DNA of 64,000 bases, taken from positions 6,336,501 to 6,400,500 of the forward strand of contig NC_132995.1 of NCBI RefSeq assembly GCF_048564905.1, read 5' to 3'. The notes beneath the pieces are model-generated. The model saw nothing but the letters and a program-made list of their open reading frames with translations, did not search any database and was not told the DNA's origin. The position numbers were made by a program, and so were the translations under genes. Source of the stretch: Vicugna pacos (lineage: Eukaryota; Chordata; Mammalia; Artiodactyla; Camelidae). This document shows, piece after piece, positions 51,987 through 63,333 of the stretch (position 1 is its first letter; the number at the start of each line of letters is the position of its first letter).

Positions 51987-54900
51987 ATACACACACACAT
52001 ACATATACACACACACACAAAATAATACAAATATCTTTTATATAATGGTCACTCATAGCTGACCATTTGCTGAACACCTGATGTGCATCGGGCCTCATGC
52101 TCAGCATTTTATATGTTTTAGCCCATTTAATCCCTCCAACCATCCTATGGGATCTCAGCTTTGATTTGCAGATGGAGTGGGTCCTCCATCTGCAAAAATG
52201 GAGATAAGATGTGAGGATTAAATGAGCTAATAATTATTGCTAACATTTACCAAGCACCTTGCCAGTGTTAACTCATTTCTTATGCCCTATTTTAAAGATA
52301 AAAGACAACTGAGGCACAGAAAGGTTGAGCAACTTGTCCCAGGTCACACAGGTGGGAAGGAATTCATGCAAATACACGTTAACATACGTTAATGACCACA
52401 AAGCATTTAGAACAGTACCTGGCATAAACCAAATGTTCAGTAAAGGTTACATTAAACATATTTCTAAAACTTTGTATTATGAATTTTAAACCACCAAAAG
52501 TAAAAATAACAGTATGAGGAACCCCCTTTACCCATCATCACCCAGCTTCAATAAATATATACATTTTCCCTGTTTGTTTCTTCTCTAACTGCCAGGTTTT
52601 TTTGTTTGGTTTTGTTTAACCAGATTATTTCAAAGCAAACCCCAGGCATCATATAATTTCACCTGTTACTACTCCAGCATTTATATTCCCTACTAGAGAA
52701 TTTTTCTTTAGCAAAACCACAATGCCATTATCAAGCTTAACAAAATTAATAGTAATTCCTCAGGATCATTGCACAAAGAGTGCTCTTTCTTGGTTTTCAT
52801 TGCCTCACAAGTGTCTTTTCACATAAAGATACAAACAAGGTCCACCATGGCTTTTGGTTGAAATGTCTCACTTCTTTCCATCCGACAGTGATCCCCTACC
52901 TTCCCAATCCTAGCACTTTTTTGGGCACTTCATTTGTGGAAGAAACCAGGTTATTTCCTGTAGAATTGGTACATTTGGATTTGGTTTACTGTGTTCTCAT
53001 TTCCTGTGTAGGATGTTAACCATGTTCCTCCTGCCTTATTATTTCCTATAACTTGTGGATAGATCCAGGGCCTTGTCCAGACTCTTGTTCAATTTTTTGG
53101 CAAGAGTTCATAGGTGCTGCTATACACGTCACATTGTGCATTCAGGAAGAATGTAAATTCTGGCTGTCCCAACTATGAATGTTTACACTGTCATCCCCAA
53201 TTTTACAGAGGAAATTGTGCAGTGGAGGGGCTAAGAAACTTAGCCAAGGTCATACGGAGAGTAAGTGGACTCAAACCCAAACCTGATTCTAAATCCTGCA
53301 CTTTTAACTCCCAATCTCTCCTCTGAAGCAGACTCAGCCCTGAATGAGAACAGAGAACCAGCTTTGTCCTTCGCCTCAAGTTGCTCATCACTAGAGGTGG
53401 AGACTGACACAGAAGCAAATATTAACAAGGTTGAAGAAGGTTCTGAAGAGGCCTAGGGCCTGGGTCCTGTGGGAGCCCAGGTGAGGGGCTTTGCAAGAAG
53501 GCAGTACTGGGGCTGAGTCCTCAGAGCTGAGGAGAGTTATCTGGGAAAACAAGGGGGCCAGGAGAGGGCAGCCCACGCCAGCCACAGAATGTGGCCCTGA
53601 AAATAAAATCGACCAAATTCCAGTCTAGAGTTTCCAGGCACCAAAAACCTAGCGAGTTGCCCTGAGTTTCAAAGTGAGGCGGTCACTGGGGGAAAGCATT
53701 TCGGAGCACGGAGGCAGTCTGACTCCCCTTTGCCACACCCCTCCTCCCAGTGCCCCTGGGGATACCAAGGCCAGCTCCTCCCTCTCTCCAGCCCGGCTCA
53801 GCTCCAAGTCCTCCATCACCTGCCCTCCCTCCCTCTCAGTCTCAGCGGGCCTGGGCTGCCAGGTGAAGGGCGGAGGAAGGACGGGCCAGGAATGCTGTGT
53901 CAACATCTGTCCACCTGGTTGGGATTTGCAGGCTGGATCCTGGGCCTCTCGGCAGGGAATCTGGTTACTCAGCCACTCCTGCCTTCTTCTGCAGTAACCT
54001 GAGCCCCGCTCTGTAGGTTCTTGTAGGAAAGCTGAGTGTCTGAGTGTCCCTTACTCCTGCATTATTCCACTGTAACTTGAGAACTCAATCTATAGATGCT
54101 CTGTAGGCAGCTGCCGGGGAGGGGGAGGGAACCAAGAATAGCTTGTTTATCGAGCACCTATGATGTCCCAGGCGCTGCTCAAGGCACTTGCCCTGGCAGC
54201 AGGCCCTCTGGACCAGGAGGAGGCAGAGACCGCTGGCTGCCATTCACCCTGCTTATTCCTTCTCCTGCTTTCATTGGGGGCTCACTCTCCACGTGGGCAG
54301 AGGGGTCCCAGCCCCAGCCCTGGAGGTGAAATCAAGATGGAAATCTAGGCAGATTCAGGACACCAGGCTGGTTAGCTAATCCAGCAGCCATTCTCACCCC
54401 GCCCTCACTCATTTGTCTCCCACTCTGCAGGCTGAGGAAGGTCAGATATTCTCCCAACTTCCCTTGTCATGTGATCCAGTTTGCCCAGTGAGATGTAGGA
54501 GAGGTCTGCTGGTGTGGGGGTGAAGTGGGGGTGCTCCTGGAAAAGTTTTTCCTTCTTATGAAAAAAGAGAGCATAAGAGGAGCATTCACCCCTCTTTGTC
54601 CTGGTTTGAGTGAGAACATGAAGTTCGGAACTGTTGCAGCCATCTATGATTCTGAGGCCACAGGCAAACAAGTCAAAAAGCTGCCAAACTAGCCCAGAAT
54701 CTTCAAAATCTCTTGTTAAGTAAACGAATGTCCTTCAGACTGAAGCTGCCATTTCTTCAGCATTTTCTTCCTTGGAGCTGAAAGTATTCCAGCCACTGCT
54801 GTGTTACCCATGCCAGGGAGTCGTTTGGCTATAATCATTTGATGTCACTTTCGCCAATGAGATATGAGGGAGGTCCTGCCATGGGGCTTCAGGGTAAGTT

Positions 54901-57900
54901 TCTCCTTGTTCTTAAAAAGAGATGTTCTGGAAGAAATAGTCACATCCTGTCTGTATCCCATGCCTCACACCATGACAGCCAACCGGCAGTGAAGATTTCC
55001 ATTGCCCCAAGAGAGGGAATTTTCATAAGAGCCAGAGCACAATGTGGAGTATTTTTTGGTTTAAATGTAAAAGCCATAATACAGATGTAGGACAAAGAGA
55101 TTTGGGGGGGGTAAGGCAGAATGAGTATTATTGCCTGGACTGGGCAGTGATCCTTAGGGCTGGGGGAGGGGTTTAGGAGAATCGAAAAAGAGAACAATAG
55201 GGTGAAAATGGGCCCTGAGCCAGCCCCAAGCTGTGAGGGGTGGAGAGGATGGATGCAGTTGAATCACAGAATCCCTGGGATGTCTGGGAATCTGAGACAG
55301 GTGTTTCCCAGCTCACTCTCAGAACTAGCAAGGTGTGTGAATTACAGAATAGAGATGGCTCTGTAAGGAGATGAGGCACAGAGGGCCCCATGAGGGTGAC
55401 AAAGAGTTATAGGAAAGCAGCTAAAACTCTTCTGTGCCTCTGGAAGGGTGTGGAGGACCCCCAGCAGCATTGGTGGGTTGTGGGCCACCACCACTGCAGA
55501 TGCAGTGAGGAGAGTACGTCAGAGACCAGAAGGCAATGTCAGCCTCCCAGTGGATGCTAGTGTGCAGTGGTGACTAAGGCTGAGGCCCAGATGGAACAAC
55601 AAACATCAATCTTGTGACCAGTAGGGAGAACAGACATTGACTGAGGAGCACTGAGATGCTGCGAGGGTCTGCAGCAACTTAGATGCCACCTTGTGTACAT
55701 TGGGGGGTAGTAGGGGGGTCAGTGATGAGTTTCATCATCAATTGATCAGTTTCAGTTTCCACCTAAAAGGACTAGGTGGGCCCAGAATTAACTAAGATGA
55801 TGTTTTCTGTCTCAGATGGTATAGGGCTTGAATCAGACATGAGGTTGGACTGGGCCGGTTCATGTTATGTGCTAAGCTCTGGACTAAAACCAGCCATTTA
55901 ATTCCCACAACAATCCTATTGAAAAGATATCCTTCTGCACTGTTCTTAGAGAATAAAACTAAGGCTCAGGAAGGAGAAGTCACACGCCTAAAGATTGTCT
56001 GTTTTGTAAGTGGCAGAGATGGGATTTGAACTCAGGACTGACATCAGGGCCTGTGTTCTTTCTGCTATTAATAATACTAATATATGAAGAACATTAGCTA
56101 ACTTTTACTGAGCTCTTCCCATGTGTCCTGCCTTGTTCTTAGGACTTTACAAGCATCCTCTATTTAAATCTCATACAATCCAACCAGGGAGATTCCATGA
56201 TGATGCCCATTTTCACAGGTGGGGACACCGAGGCACAGAGAAGGGATGGAATGGCCCATGCTTATGGAGACAGCCTCAGCATAACCGGGCAGTCCGCCCC
56301 ATGCCCCACATTCTTACCAACTGTGGCAGTTCTCATATGTAACGATGTGACCTTCAGGGACATTCATACATTATTGGGATTCTAGGGTCTCCCTCACCAA
56401 ACTGAAGGGTGTTTGGGGCAGCAGGGGGTAGGGTGGGAAGATCCTGAGGACTGGGGAAGGGGTGGGGATGGGTGCTGGGTCTCAGCTCACCTCCTCGTGC
56501 AGAGTCTCCATCTCAGCCACCAGATGCTGCTGCTCCTTTTCCTGACCAACCCGAGAGAGAGAACAAAGGCTTCTTTTCAGAACTCCTTGCCCCCATATTG
56601 CCCTTTTCCCACCCTTAGGAACACAACTCAGACCTGGACCATTGAGGAGCAGGGCTCAGGAATGGGTCTGGGGACCCCTGATGGCTCCCCTTTGTCACAA
56701 GAGGGATGGCAAGTAGATCTGGACCCAAAGTCTGGGGTCAGCGGGACCTGGACTGTGGGAGGAAGCCTGGGTGGCCTCTGCCCTCTCCCACTCCACACTC
56801 AGGCTCTGTTGTGCAGACTCTGAGAAAGTGGGAGGAAAGAATGCACCTTCACGCCCCTTGCCCCAAACCCACCGTCTGCCGGGCCTGGGCCAGAAGGTTG
56901 CGATTCTGTTCCTCCAGGCTCTTGGCCAGAGTCTTCAGATCCTCCAACTCCTCATCCACGGCCTTGGCAAACTGCAGAGCCTGCTGGGTGCTGAGTTGGG
57001 GCAGGGCAGGTGGGCCACATGAGACAGAGGAAGACAAGAGACCACAGTGATAGATCCACTCAGAGAGATGGGAGCAGCAAAGAAATCCCAGAGACTCAGA
57101 GAAAAGGAAGGAAAGAGACTGAGTATTGGGGACAGAGACCCAGTTTCTGTCTAATAGACTGAGTGGGAGCAAGCCTGGGGCTGCAGGCAGGTGGGACATG
57201 GGGGTGAGGGAGGGCGGGCTGGGGCCAGGCACACCTGCGGAGCTGCTTGCGCAGGGCCAAAATCTCCTCCCGGAGGCGTGCAGACCCCTCCTCCGCCGTC
57301 TCCACACTGCGCTGCAATTTGGCGTTCTCCCCCACCAGGCGGCGGTTGCTGAGCTCCAAGTCCTCCAGACTGCTCAGCAGGTCAGCTGTGGTGGGCCTGG
57401 GGGCAGGGAAGGTCCAGGGTCACTGCCCACAGCCCTGGCCTCCTTTCCCCAGGTCAGGGTAGGTGTTGGTGGAGGGAAGATGCGGCTTTTGGAGAGAAAG
57501 AGAAACAGGAGGGAGGCTACTCTGTTCTTCCTGTGCTCTTGGCACAGCCCCTGTCCCTCACCCACTTTCCCGAAGGACCAGAAGCCCTAGGCCAAGCCCC
57601 GGGCCCCAGGCAGGCAGGGAGTCACAGGGCAGGGAGAGGGCAGGAAGGGGCCTGAGGATAGGTACAACTCAGGTCTGGGGTCTTCGCCTCCGAAGCTCTC
57701 CAGGTTGGCTGGGTCCTCAGCTTCTGGGTATCCTGGAGGGAGACATAGAGGGTGGTGGGCTCCCAGGTGACCTTTGATGTTGGGGCACTCCAGGACTATG
57801 GCCTTGGTCCTCCTTTAGCCTCCACCTTCACGTTAACTCTGGGTAATCCCACCTGCTCCTTGGGCTGCAATTACATCCACCATCCAGAAAGGACTCCTGC

Positions 57901-60900
57901 TCATGGGTAACTTGAACTCAGGCTGGATCTCCTCATGGCCCCAACCACCCCACATTCATCATGCCCTACCATGGGCAGCCCCTCAACTACCCCAAACCTG
58001 TTTCTCCTCTTAGTACCCCAACTCACCCACCCAGACACTGGGCTGTCCTGACTCCCTCACTCCTCCTGCCTCAGGCCTTGCCTTCTTCCCCGGACAGCCT
58101 CCTCTCGGTCTCCTAGCCTCCAGCCTCTCCCTCCTGTCCTTCCCCGCACTTGGCTGCAGAAGGGTCTTTCCTTCTTTGGAGCTGACCTGCCTCTCCCCTG
58201 CTCGCAGCCCTCTCTTGGCCCCCAAGCCCAGTTGGAGGAGGATTAAGAGAATGTCAAGAAGGCTGTATTTTTTTGGCTTTTGTTTTGTTTTTGTAAGAGT
58301 GGAGAAACACAACATCAACACCTTTTTATGGAGCACCTCCTATGTGTGAAGGCTTTGGGGTAGAATGGTGAGCAAACCAACTAACCAAACAGCGTGGCAG
58401 GTAACTAGTCAGATAATCATATTTCTGCAGGAAAGGAATGCAGGTCTGGGTTGAGTGAGCCGAAGAGTAAGGGCCCTTAGCCTGCAGCATCCCAGAGCTT
58501 CCCCACCAGGGCTTCCCCACCAGGGGTGTAGGATGAGGAAAGGCCTGGTCGACAGTTTAGGTTGAGAAAACAGCCTGAGCCAAGGCTGGAGATGAGGCAG
58601 GTGAGCAGGCAAGGCCAGAGGGACTGCAAATGCAGGGACCAAAGTGCAGGGAGGGGCTGGCTTGAGGACCATGATGGTGATGGTGGGAGGGGCCTTGTAG
58701 GCCTCTGTAATGGGGTTGGTATTTGGAGAAGGAGTTGGAAACGACCTGTGAGGAAGAAGAACCAAACTCAAAGCTCAGGGAAGGTAGGGACACAGTCATG
58801 GAGAAAAAGCCAAAGCCTAGAAAGCCAAACTCCACAGCTCCACGTTAGAGCAAATGCCTCTGGTGTCCCACCCTACCCTTTGCTCTGCCCCCAGGTGGGA
58901 AGTCCCCCCCACTGTCTGACTCTGAGCCTGTGTGCTTCATTCTATATATAGCAATCTCACCAGATGGCAGTTGCTGGGAGGTCAGGGCTCCCTCGAAGGC
59001 GGTCTCCTCTTCCAGCTCTAATCCCCTGTATCAAAGGGATGAAGCTTAGAGCCCCCTGCATCCACCACCCTCGTCCTGACCAGCCACTGGCAGAGGGGTT
59101 GGGGGTGGCGTAAGGAGGGGCCAGATCAGGTGAGAGCAAGCACCGTGGGGAGGAAGGTGAGGCCAGATGGCAAGTGCCTGGGGCCAGATGGAAAAACAGG
59201 AGGGGCAAGGACTGGGTTTGGAGGAGGGATGGGGAGGGGCCCTGCTCTCCTCCTTCCAGCCCCTTTTATTTCTGCCCCACAGACTTCCTCTGCCTCCCCA
59301 TCGTAGGTACTTTACCCTCGGACCCTCTGCCCCTCCCCCAACCCATCTCTTTACTTTTCTTTCCTCATCAGCCTCTTTCCAGCCACAGCAGGTCCCTGTG
59401 CCCATAGGGTGCTGGCTGTAGTAAGCAGAAATGAGGTTAGATCTTAGGAAGGGTTTCCTGGGGGAGGGTGGAGGTGCAGGGACTCACCCATCCAGCTGAC
59501 AGGCAGCAATCCAGTCTCGCATGATGACCAGGAAGGTATCCAAGTCCACGGTGGCCTGAGGGCCTTCCCCATTGGGGTCCAGGCTGCAGGCCAGTGTTTG
59601 CAGGCGCGCATCCTGGGGGCCCCGTCCCGTTACAGCCTCCAGATAGGCTAGTACATGGGTCACAGCCACGGTGCCTAGGGATAGAGCATGCTATGAGGGA
59701 GACTGGGGCAGGTGAGGGGTGGGGGATGGGGACAGGCGATGTCTTTGAAGTGGGACCACTGGCTGGGCTAGTGGCACCGCTGCACCATGGCCGGCCAGCT
59801 GAGACTCCTTGGACAACCCCTTTCCCTTCTTCTCAACTTTTTCACATAGAAATGGGGCCCAGGCATCCCTACCTCAGAGGGTGGACGGAAGAAGACCAGC
59901 TGTGCCCTCCCAGGCTCACCGTGGCTGACCTTCTTCCCTCCCCAGGCTCCAAAGCCCCACCTTCCTCTGTTAGTGTCCCCCAAGTTTTCCTCCCCACACT
60001 GTCCTTGTCCTGAAAGGCCTCCATCCCCTTAGCTACTTCCTTCCGGAAGCTTCCCACACTCACCCACTTTCACCCTAGCCCATTGCTCTCTCTATGGCTC
60101 CCCAGATCCCAGCCCCCAGGCTCCATCTCTTTTTATTCCTTGTCTCTCTGACCTGTCCTTTGGGGATCACAAGCTTCAAATGTGGAGTTGAGTATTTGCT
60201 CCTCTAAGCTGAGCAGAGTCCCCAGGCTCCCCTCTTCCGGCTTGTCCCAGAGGTACACTGAGGAGACAAGAGAGCCAGCCCACCCGTGAGGAAGGAGGAT
60301 GAAGAGAAGTGAACCGGTCCTGGGATCCTGTGGAGGAAGCAGGAAACTTTGGGTGGGGGCACGCAATGTGAGAGTCTTTGAATCACCTCCCCCCCTCCCC
60401 CCCTGACCTGGGGATGTGAGCCCTATCTTTCAGGCCAGGAAGTGCCCCCTGCTATCTAATCCTTTGTGTGCAAACCACTCAGGAGCCCAGATACCAAGTA
60501 CAGCCTTTCCTCCTCTCTTCCCCTGCTTCCCAGGCTCGGCTCAGAGGGGGCTAGGGGCGGAGGAGGGCAAAGAAGAGAGGATTCTGGGAGAAGCCGAGGA
60601 TGAAGGGGGGCCCAGGAGCCAGGAACAATCCGATAATGCGCGGGCAGTGTGGATCGATCTTGCCCGCAACATCTCCGGTCTCCTAGCCCGCCTCGGGGGG
60701 CTGGGTCTCTCCTCACATCCTCGAGGCTGGCGTCATCCGAGCCCCGGCTAGGGGCTTGAGACAAAGGGGGGTGGAGCGATCCAGGCAGGGTGGGTGGTGA
60801 GGGAGCAGTTAGAAGCTCAGAGCCCAGTTGCATGACTGTGGGCAAGTCTGTTCTCCATTTGTAGCCTCAGTTTCCCCACGAGTAAAATGGGGAAGTGATC

Positions 60901-63333
60901 CCTCTCCTCAGCGATGGGTTAGGTCTTTGTTTGTGAAGAGCTCTCTCACTCCACACACACACAGTGTGAATATCCTGGGGTCTGTTTGTCCACTGCTGTA
61001 TCCGTTGTGCCCACACATAACAGGCACTCAATAAATGCTCCAATATACAGGAGCATTTCCCTACCCCAGGAGCCACTGGGCCAGTCAAGCCTCTTTTCTA
61101 GGGCTGTAAGTATCTTTGAGGCTCCCTGCCCTGCCCTTGGATAGGTGGGTGTAGCAGTGGACCAAGCACAGGGTCTGGCAGACCCAGGGGACAACCCGGG
61201 CAAGGAACTCAGCCTCTCTGAGCCTCAGTTTCTTCCTCTGGAAAATGGGGAGGGAGGGGTGTTTTCCCTCCTAGAGTTGAAATGAGATAAAATCTAGAAA
61301 AGCCCAGCAGAGGGCCTGGCATGTGGTAGAAGCTCAATAATAAAACTGAACATTTATTCAGCATTGAAGAGGTGCCAGGCGTCTTTTGAGCATCTTGCAT
61401 GAACCATGGTGGCTGGTATTATTAGCCCCACTTTATAGATGAGGATACTCAGGCACAGAGAAGATAGGAACTTGCCCAAGGTCACATATTCAACATACAA
61501 GTGCCCTTTCTCATTCCTCTAACTCTTCAAGGATTCTTTATAGTGAGCTAAAATTCGGCCCCCTCGGGTTTGAATCCATGCTCTTAGGGAAGGGGAGCAG
61601 GAACCTACAACTGGGGGAGACACTCCCCTCACCAAGCATCCCGTGTTATGGGGGAGGGGGGCCCAGCGACGTCTGTCTGGCTCCAGATGTCACGGACTCT
61701 GAGGATCTGCATGTATCTACAGTGCAGATGTGACACTGCCTCCCAGGGCCCCTCAGGAAGATGTCACTGTCTCTCTCTGTTCTCTTTCTTTCATTTTCTT
61801 CCTCAGTGTCTCTATCTCTCTGTGTGTCTCTGTCCTGTCCCTTCTCTAGTTTTCTCTCTGGCTCTTTCTGTCTTCCTCCCCATCTCTCTGTCCCCTGAGT
61901 CCCGCCTCTCTGTCTCCACGTCTGTGGCTTTTCTTCCTGGTCTCTGCTTCTCTGTGCTTCTTTTCCTGTGTCTCTGCAACTCTCTGTTCCCCGAGCCTTC
62001 TCTCTCCTTCTGCTGTCTCTCTGTCTCTTTTCACCCGCTGCCTTCCTTGGTCTCCATCTCTCTTGGGTGTGCCCCTCCCTTCCTTTCGTGAGCCTCCCAA
62101 AGCTGGCTCAGCCCTTGCCCATGGGTTCCTCGGTGGCCGCGCGCCCTCTGCTGGTGCAGATGAAGTTTAGATGTTGGTCACTCGGTCCCACTGCCCTGAC
62201 TTCCCAAACCCGGGTGTTGGCCTCCTACCTTCCTATCTGGAGAGACTTCTGAGGCCAGCGTCCAGGTCTGCAGCCTTGAGAAAAGATGCAGGCTCTGCTG
62301 CTGGACGCTAGGAGGCTCTAAGGAAAGGGCCCTGCCTCTCCTCTAGGCTGGGATCCTCCTCCCCATCAGATCGGGCTCTCTCCCTTAACAGGTGAGCTTC
62401 AGAAAGGGCAACCCAGCGTCTTCCTCCTGAAGCTGTTTTTGCACCCATTTTGTCTGCATCCATCCAATCATTCAGGGACTTAGTGATTAGATTCCTATTA
62501 CATGCCAGGCATTATTCTAGGACAGCTTAACCAACAGGGCAGACACTGGCCACAGTTGTTCTTGAGACCTGAACAGTATAGAGTGTGAATTGAGATGCTC
62601 TATGAGTGTAAAGTACACACCAGATTTCGAAGACTTAGTATGAAAAAAAGAGAATAACTCCAATATATTTATACTATTTTGGGTATATTGGGTTAAATAA
62701 GAGCTATGATTGCCATTCATTTGTCTGTTTCTTTTTTCTTTTAATGTGGCTACTAACAGAATTTACAATTATGTCTATGGTTCGCACGTTGGTCAGTGCT
62801 GCTCTAGGGACAGGGAATAGCAGAGTGAATAAAACCGAGCCTGTCTTATGGAGCTCATGTTCTAGTGAGAGAGACGGAGTCTAAAGAGGCAGACAGTACA
62901 TGTTAGTGCTATGAAGAAAAGTAAAGTGGGAAAGGGGAGAGAGGGCGACAGGGCAGCTGCTTGATAGAAAGCAGAGATCTGAGTGAAGTGAGGGGTGATG
63001 CTGCTAGTCCCTGGAGAAGGGCACTCCAGGCAGGGGACACGGTGCACACAGAGGCTTCTACTCTCTCCCAGTCTGCCTCCCCAGAGCAAATGAGATCAGG
63101 TGTCCAGGCAGGTGGGCACACAGCAGGAACTTAATCAATGATCGCTCCCTCGCTCCCACTCTGCATCAAAGTGGAGGCTCTGCTACCCCTAGCCACCTCT
63201 CCTAAGTCCCCGAGTCACAGCCTGGTGCCTCATACGCCCTCTGCTCCCTCCTTATCCTCCCGCTGGACAAACAGGGAACCAACCACTTACTTTTTGTAGC
63301 CGGACCACCCGCCTGGGCCTCTGGCAGGTCCAT
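44064..63333 (-). CDS. KASH5: KASH5 (CCDC155), meiotic LINC-complex KASH protein, 19 coding exons
   Basis: Exons in gene order: 63291-63333, 60153-60257, 59488-59674, 58961-59025, 57666-57732, 57235-57396, 56873-56990, 56491-56541, 51832-51909, 51513-51569, 51211-51270, 50479-50543, 50228-50315, 49799-49921, 47954-48012, 46099-46144, 44532-44596, 44326-44445, 44064-44208. The total is 1704 nt and 567 aa (human 562), all in phase. The start MDLPEAQAGGP matches human. An EF-hand-like domain (about 30-110, loop DPQRTGTVAVTH lacking the usual position-12 acid) is known to contact the dynein light intermediate chain. A long coiled coil covers about 160-352. The transmembrane helix is 526-547 with a run of eight leucines. 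The 20-residue lumenal KASH peptide ends LQPPPV and binds SUN1. KASH5 activates dynein to move telomeres in meiotic prophase. No clear AATAAA follows the stop. The last acceptor is ambiguous (CAGAAG). Confidence 0.96.
44740..44985 (+). mobile_element. MIR SINE remnant
   Basis: The text 'tgtgtcccttggcaggtcac' followed by 'ctgacctctccaggcccca' and an AATG-rich end 'gaatgaatgaatg' fits MIR in the sense direction, inside KASH5 intron 16. Confidence 0.6.
45330..45470 (-). mobile_element. MIR SINE remnant
   Basis: The antisense MIR phrases 'ctctgtgccaggccctttac' and 'cgtgaggaaactgaagtggg' are present, in KASH5 intron 16. Confidence 0.6.
46150..47950 (-). other. KASH5 intron 15, degenerate CTCCAGACCC-type repeats
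   Basis: No exon is seen between 46145 and 47953. 46400-47150 carries badly decayed units of the dispersed repeat (for example 'ggagactcagacctctctga', 'tggagacccagacattcaca', 'ctactccaggacccgggagg'). Confidence 0.55.
48140..48680 (+). repeat. Copies of the dispersed CCTTCAGGACCCAGGAGTCCAGG repeat
   Basis: Units such as 'ccttcaggacccaggagtcc' (about 48187) and 'tcccttcccaggacccagtg' (about 48540) lie in KASH5 intron 14. They are plus-oriented, that is, antisense to the gene. Confidence 0.5.
48810..49150 (+). mobile_element. L2 LINE remnant
   Basis: The text 'atactgttcccactgcctgg', 'aaataaactcaagtgtcagt' and 'tgatacctccttccagctcc' follows the L2 sense strand. It lies in KASH5 intron 14. Confidence 0.6.
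50770..51180. repeat. Purine-rich AGAGACAGAGA tract in KASH5 intron 11
   Basis: About 400 bp of A/G-rich sequence with 'agagacacagagagg' and 'gacagagacagaaagagg' words. On the KASH5 strand it is a pyrimidine-rich TCTCTGTCTC tract. It lies between exons 11 and 12. Confidence 0.65.
51939..52074. repeat. (TA)n(CA)n microsatellite flanked by a 15-bp inverted repeat
   Basis: About 14 TA units (51957-51984) pass into CA-rich repeats up to 52020. The flanks TTCAGCAAATGGTCA (51939-51953) and TGACCATTTGCTGAA (52060-52074) are perfect reverse complements. On the KASH5 strand the tract ends about 45 bp before the exon 9 acceptor. Confidence 0.85.
52065..52440 (-). mobile_element. MIR SINE remnants
   Basis: The antisense phrases 'tgatgtgcatcgggcctcat', 'ttagcccatttaatccctcc', then 'aactgaggcacagaaaggtt' and 'ttgtcccaggtcacacaggt' suggest one or two MIR copies in KASH5 intron 8. 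Confidence 0.6.
52450..53070. mobile_element. Old LINE-like remnant
   Basis: AT-rich text with 'tttcaaagcaaaccccaggc' and 'aaccacaatgccattatcaa' resembles a common diverged LINE segment. The family and orientation are not certain. Confidence 0.4.
53180..53310 (-). mobile_element. MIR SINE remnant
   Basis: Antisense MIR text: 'ttttacagaggaaattgtgc', then 'aacttagccaaggtcatacg' and 'gtaagtggactcaaaccca'. Confidence 0.65.
54440..55090 (+). mobile_element. Two possible MLT1-like (MaLR) LTR remnants in the same orientation
   Basis: 54440-54690 and 54825-55090 share a similar order of phrases ('ccagtgagatgtaggaga' and 'ccaatgagatatgagggag', each followed by a 'ttctta' and 'aaaaagaga' stretch). 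Both look like ancient, broken, solo LTR pieces. They lie in KASH5 intron 8. Tentative family assignment. Confidence 0.4.
55870..56345 (-). mobile_element. Two adjacent MIR SINE remnants
   Basis: 55870-56060 contains 'aaactaaggctcaggaagga' and 'gatgggatttgaactcagga'. 56080-56345 contains 'tcttaggactttacaagcat' and 'gtggggacaccgaggcacag'. Both read as antisense MIR text in KASH5 intron 8. Confidence 0.6.
60815..61060 (+). mobile_element. MIR SINE remnant
   Basis: Sense MIR: 'gactgtgggcaagtctgttc', 'cctcagtttccccacgagta', 'aaatgggg' and the tail 'aacaggcactcaataaatgc'. It lies in KASH5 intron 1. Confidence 0.75.
61180..61350 (+). mobile_element. MIR SINE remnant
   Basis: Sense MIR: 'aactcagcctctctgagcct', then 'cagtttcttcctctggaaaa' and 'gtggtagaagctcaataat'. 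It lies in KASH5 intron 1. Confidence 0.7.
61345..61520 (-). mobile_element. MIR SINE remnant
   Basis: Antisense MIR text immediately after the previous copy: 'aagaggtgccaggcgtcttt', 'tattattagccccactttat' and 'acttgcccaaggtcaca'. Confidence 0.7.
61755..62090 (+). repeat. Pyrimidine-rich TCTCTGTCTC tract in KASH5 intron 1
   Basis: About 330 bp of C/T-rich degenerate sequence ('ctctctctgttctctttctt', 'tctctgtgtgtctctgtcct', 'tgctgtctctctgtctcttt'), purine-rich on the KASH5 strand. It lies just left of the CTCF motif. Confidence 0.6.
62141..62154 (-). promoter_or_regulatory. Consensus CTCF motif (reverse)
   Basis: On the minus strand CCAGCAGAGGGCGC matches the CTCF core CCASYAGRKGGCRS at all 14 positions. 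It lies in KASH5 intron 1 and points back toward the forward motif at 22209. Occupancy is inferred. Confidence 0.7.
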
